Shown in pieces: positions 6,755 through 8,695 of a stretch of 8,695 nucleotides of DNA. The notes below the pieces were generated by a model, which was given only the letters and a program-made list of their open reading frames with translations, was not told the origin of the DNA and did not search any database. The DNA is taken from NCBI GenBank assembly GCA_002405435.1, contig DHLU01000174.1, positions 1 through 8,695 on the forward strand, in the 5' to 3' direction. The position numbers and the translations under genes were made by a program. This DNA comes from Flavobacteriales bacterium UBA4660. GTDB lineage: Bacteria; Bacteroidota; Bacteroidia; Flavobacteriales_D; Sanyastnellaceae. The stretch's first letter is position 1, and every line of letters starts with the position of its first letter.

Positions 6755-8446
6755 ATGAACAACCACACACGCCCGCTAGCAGCCCTATTGCTTTTTTCCC
6801 TGCTGGCATTACTGGCTCCTGCGCAGACCATCAAGGACGGAGGCAGGAAGACAATGAACGAACGCTATGAGGCGGCCTCAGCGGACTTCAGGAACCTGCT
6901 CAAAAGAGAGCCCAACAATGCCTCCGCCATGTTCTACAGCGGCGACAACTACTATTACTGGGGACAGCCCGACTCAGCCCGCAGCATGTTTAGCCGCGGA
7001 ATAACCGCTGATCCTGCATCACCACTTAACTACGTGGGACTGGGCCGCCTGGCATGGGCCGAGAAAAACGAAGCGGTCTGCGCCGAAAACTTCACCAAGG
7101 CCCACGGGATGATCAGTGCCAGGGGCAATAAAATTCCCGTTGAAACGCAAGTAGTGGTGTTGCTCAAGATGGCGGAAGCGTATATCCAACTCGAAAACAA
7201 AAAACTGGACCAGGCAAGTGCGTACATCCAGCAAGCCCTCAAGATTAACGAAAAAGACCCCGAGGTCTACATACAATGGGGCGACATGAACTTCGAACAA
7301 GGGTCAGCCAACCGGTCAGATGTGATCGAACAGTACAACAAGGCCTACGAAGTAGACCCCACCTACACGCGCGCACTGCTTCGCCAGGGCCAGTTGTGGG
7401 CCAGGGTAAAAAATTACGACCTGGCGATAGAATGGCTTGACAAGGCCATTGCCAACGACGCCGCGTTTGCACCGGCTTACCGCGAAAAAGGCGATGTGCT
7501 ATTCCGCACCGCCCAGGGCAACAAGGAAAAGGTGAAACAGGCAGCCGACGCTTACAGAAAATACCTCGACCTCAACGACTCCCCTACGGCCAGAACCAAG
7601 TATGTAGGGCTGTTGATGGAGTTGCAGGAATATGCCCTTGCCCTCACCGAGCTGAACAGGGTCATCAACACAGATTCCAGCAACGCACTGTTGTACCGCG
7701 GACTCGGGTATTCCTACTTTGAAACAAAAGACTACGGTCAGGCACTGGTCAATATGCAGAAGTTCTTCAGCAAGGTTGCCGGCGACAACCGGTACAAGGT
7801 AATTCCCAGTGATTACAGCTACCTGGGCCGCGCACTCATTCAGTCAGGCCAGGACTCGCTGGGGATTGAGTCTTTGAAGAGGGCGGTGGAGGAAGATCCC
7901 GGCTACCTGGAAGGCTACTCAGAAATCGCATCCGCGTATTACAAAAAGAAGAACTACGAAGAATCATCAAGGTTCTATAAAATGCGCATCGACAATTCGC
8001 GCAGGCCTGAGCACCTCGATTATTTCTATTACGGAAAGGCGCTTTATTTCGGTAAAAAGTACACAGCGAGCGACAGCGCATTTGCGGCATGCCCCAGCTA
8101 TGTGGAAAGCTATTACTGGAGAGGCCAATGCAATGCGAAACTAGACAACCAGGATGCGCCGGCCGGTATGGCAAGGCCGTTTTTCGAAACCTTTGTCCGT
8201 AAGGCAACCAAGGATGCGGCCACCCTTGAACCCAACCGTAAAAACCTCGTGCAGGCATATAGCTACCTCGGGTTTTTCCACTACACACAAAACTATTACG
8301 ACTGCTCAAAACGCGCATGGACGGAGGTGCAAAACCTCGATCCGGCCAATGAAAAAGCCAGGGCGGCCCTGACAGACAAGGACATCACGGCAGCGGCCGG
8401 CACGTGCGAACTCATTCCCGCCACTGAAGCGGTCGAAGGCCAGTAA
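6755..8446 (+). CDS. Exported tetratricopeptide repeat protein
   Basis: This 563-residue protein carries a cleavable signal peptide: a hydrophobic core at 8-20 followed by A-P-A at 21-23, so cleavage is expected near residue 23. Almost all of the rest is helical TPR repeats of about 34 residues, roughly twelve units between 32 and 534. Clear units are at 56-89 (AMFYSGDNYYYWGQPDSARS), 169-202, 203-236 (LWARVKNYDLAIEWLDKAIA), 311-344 (LGYSYFETKDYGQALVNM), 353-386, 387-412 and 500-534. The last 29 residues are low in structure and end in an acidic tail. TPR arrays act as protein-binding scaffolds, here in the periplasm or at the outer membrane. It is the last gene of the cluster, 17 bp after the PstS-like gene and 24 bp before a strong terminator, so the two probably act together. 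The partner is not visible in the window, and no catalytic domain is seen. Confidence 0.9.
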   Translation: MNNHTRPLAALLLFSLLALLAPAQTIKDGGRKTMNERYEAASADFRNLLKREPNNASAMFYSGDNYYYWGQPDSARSMFSRGITADPASPLNYVGLGRLAWAEKNEAVCAENFTKAHGMISARGNKIPVETQVVVLLKMAEAYIQLENKKLDQASAYIQQALKINEKDPEVYIQWGDMNFEQGSANRSDVIEQYNKAYEVDPTYTRALLRQGQLWARVKNYDLAIEWLDKAIANDAAFAPAYREKGDVLFRTAQGNKEKVKQAADAYRKYLDLNDSPTARTKYVGLLMELQEYALALTELNRVINTDSSNALLYRGLGYSYFETKDYGQALVNMQKFFSKVAGDNRYKVIPSDYSYLGRALIQSGQDSLGIESLKRAVEEDPGYLEGYSEIASAYYKKKNYEESSRFYKMRIDNSRRPEHLDYFYYGKALYFGKKYTASDSAFAACPSYVESYYWRGQCNAKLDNQDAPAGMARPFFETFVRKATKDAATLEPNRKNLVQAYSYLGFFHYTQNYYDCSKRAWTEVQNLDPANEKARAALTDKDITAAAGTCELIPATEAVEGQ

Positions 8447-8470
8447 CAACAACTACACAGGCAGGAAACG

Positions 8471-8502
8471 ACCCGCATTTCTCAGGAATGCGGGTTTTTT
8501 TT
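8471..8502 (+). terminator. Intrinsic terminator after the TPR gene
   Basis: A perfect 9-bp stem (ACCCGCATT at 8471-8479 paired with AATGCGGGT at 8487-8495) encloses a 7-nt loop and runs directly into an eight-T tract (8495-8502). It starts 24 bp after the TPR stop codon and should end the 5594-8446 transcript. There is no T tract on the opposite strand, so it works in the + direction only. Confidence 0.92.
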
Positions 8503-8602
8503 GATGTGCCGGCCCGCACACCAGTGCAAGGAAATAGCGCCGCGCAGTGGACTGAAGACAAAAAAAGAGTGATGTCGTGCCCGCGCAGTACGGACAATCA
8601 GC

Positions 8603-8612
8603 TATAATTTAG
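8603..8612 (+). promoter_or_regulatory. Candidate promoter for the downstream lipoprotein gene
   Basis: TATAATTTAG contains a perfect TATAAT and, offset by two bases, TAATTTAG, a one-mismatch fit to the Bacteroidota -7 consensus TAnnTTTG. It ends 22 bp before the ATG at 8635 and lies downstream of the terminator, where a new promoter is needed. An AGGA at 8625-8628 sits six bases before the ATG and is the only Shine-Dalgarno-like sequence I see ahead of a gene in the window. Confidence 0.4.
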
Positions 8613-8634
8613 CCCACTACAAATAGGATTTCCC

Positions 8635-8695
8635 ATGAAACACATTTACCTCTTGGCAGCGGTACTCCTGCTTGCTTGCCAAAACAAGGATATCA
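8635..8695 (+). CDS. Lipoprotein (3' partial), function unknown
   Basis: Only the first 20 codons are inside the window. They encode a typical lipoprotein signal peptide: MKH start, hydrophobic stretch YLLAAVLLLA (5-14) and lipobox LLAC with the lipidated Cys at 15, followed by QNKDI. A short polar/charged stretch right after the Cys recalls the lipoprotein export signal used in Bacteroidota for surface display, but the match is loose. The gene follows a strong terminator and a candidate promoter, so it begins a new transcription unit. Nothing can be said about the mature protein. Confidence 0.75.
   Translation, partial: MKHIYLLAAVLLLACQNKDI

Overview
The window looks like chromosomal DNA from a member of the Bacteroidota, with fairly high GC for that phylum. 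Three things point there: a PKD-rich surface protein ending in a gliding-motility-type (CHU_C, type B) type IX secretion domain, gene starts without Shine-Dalgarno sequences (most are preceded by C/A-rich leaders), and a PstS-like lipoprotein plus TPR gene pair typical of the phylum. The genus cannot be named from this sequence. All seven genes lie on the + strand. I see no RNA genes, CRISPR arrays, insertion sequences or phage genes.

Layout. (1) 1-2279: 3' part of a large secreted adhesin-like protein whose start lies outside the window. It has two Ig-like modules, five PKD-type modules and a C-terminal T9SS sorting domain. (2) 2385-4817: two cytoplasmic enzymes 42 bp apart, a class I PLP-dependent aminotransferase of a highly conserved Bacteroidota type and a single-domain mannose-1-phosphate guanylyltransferase (GDP-mannose supply for surface glycans). 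(3) 4928-5533: a membrane-anchored YceI-like protein. (4) 5594-8446: a tight cluster of a 65-residue two-helix membrane protein, a PstS-like solute-binding lipoprotein and a 563-residue exported TPR protein, closed by a strong intrinsic terminator at 8471-8502. (5) 8635-8695: the first 20 codons of another lipoprotein.

How they work together. Except for the soluble aminotransferase, the products concern the cell envelope: a secreted surface protein, a precursor enzyme for glycans, a lipocalin-like envelope protein, and a putative envelope unit combining a phosphate-binding-type lipoprotein with a TPR scaffold. The spacing of region 4 (10 bp and 17 bp gaps) supports one transcript. No phosphate ABC transporter and no ExbB/ExbD/TonB genes are in the window, so the PstS-like protein is an orphan here.

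I found no clear candidate for a new defence, mobile or regulatory system. The most interesting points are the regular cysteine/proline periodicity of the surface protein and the orphan PstS-like/TPR/small membrane protein unit.
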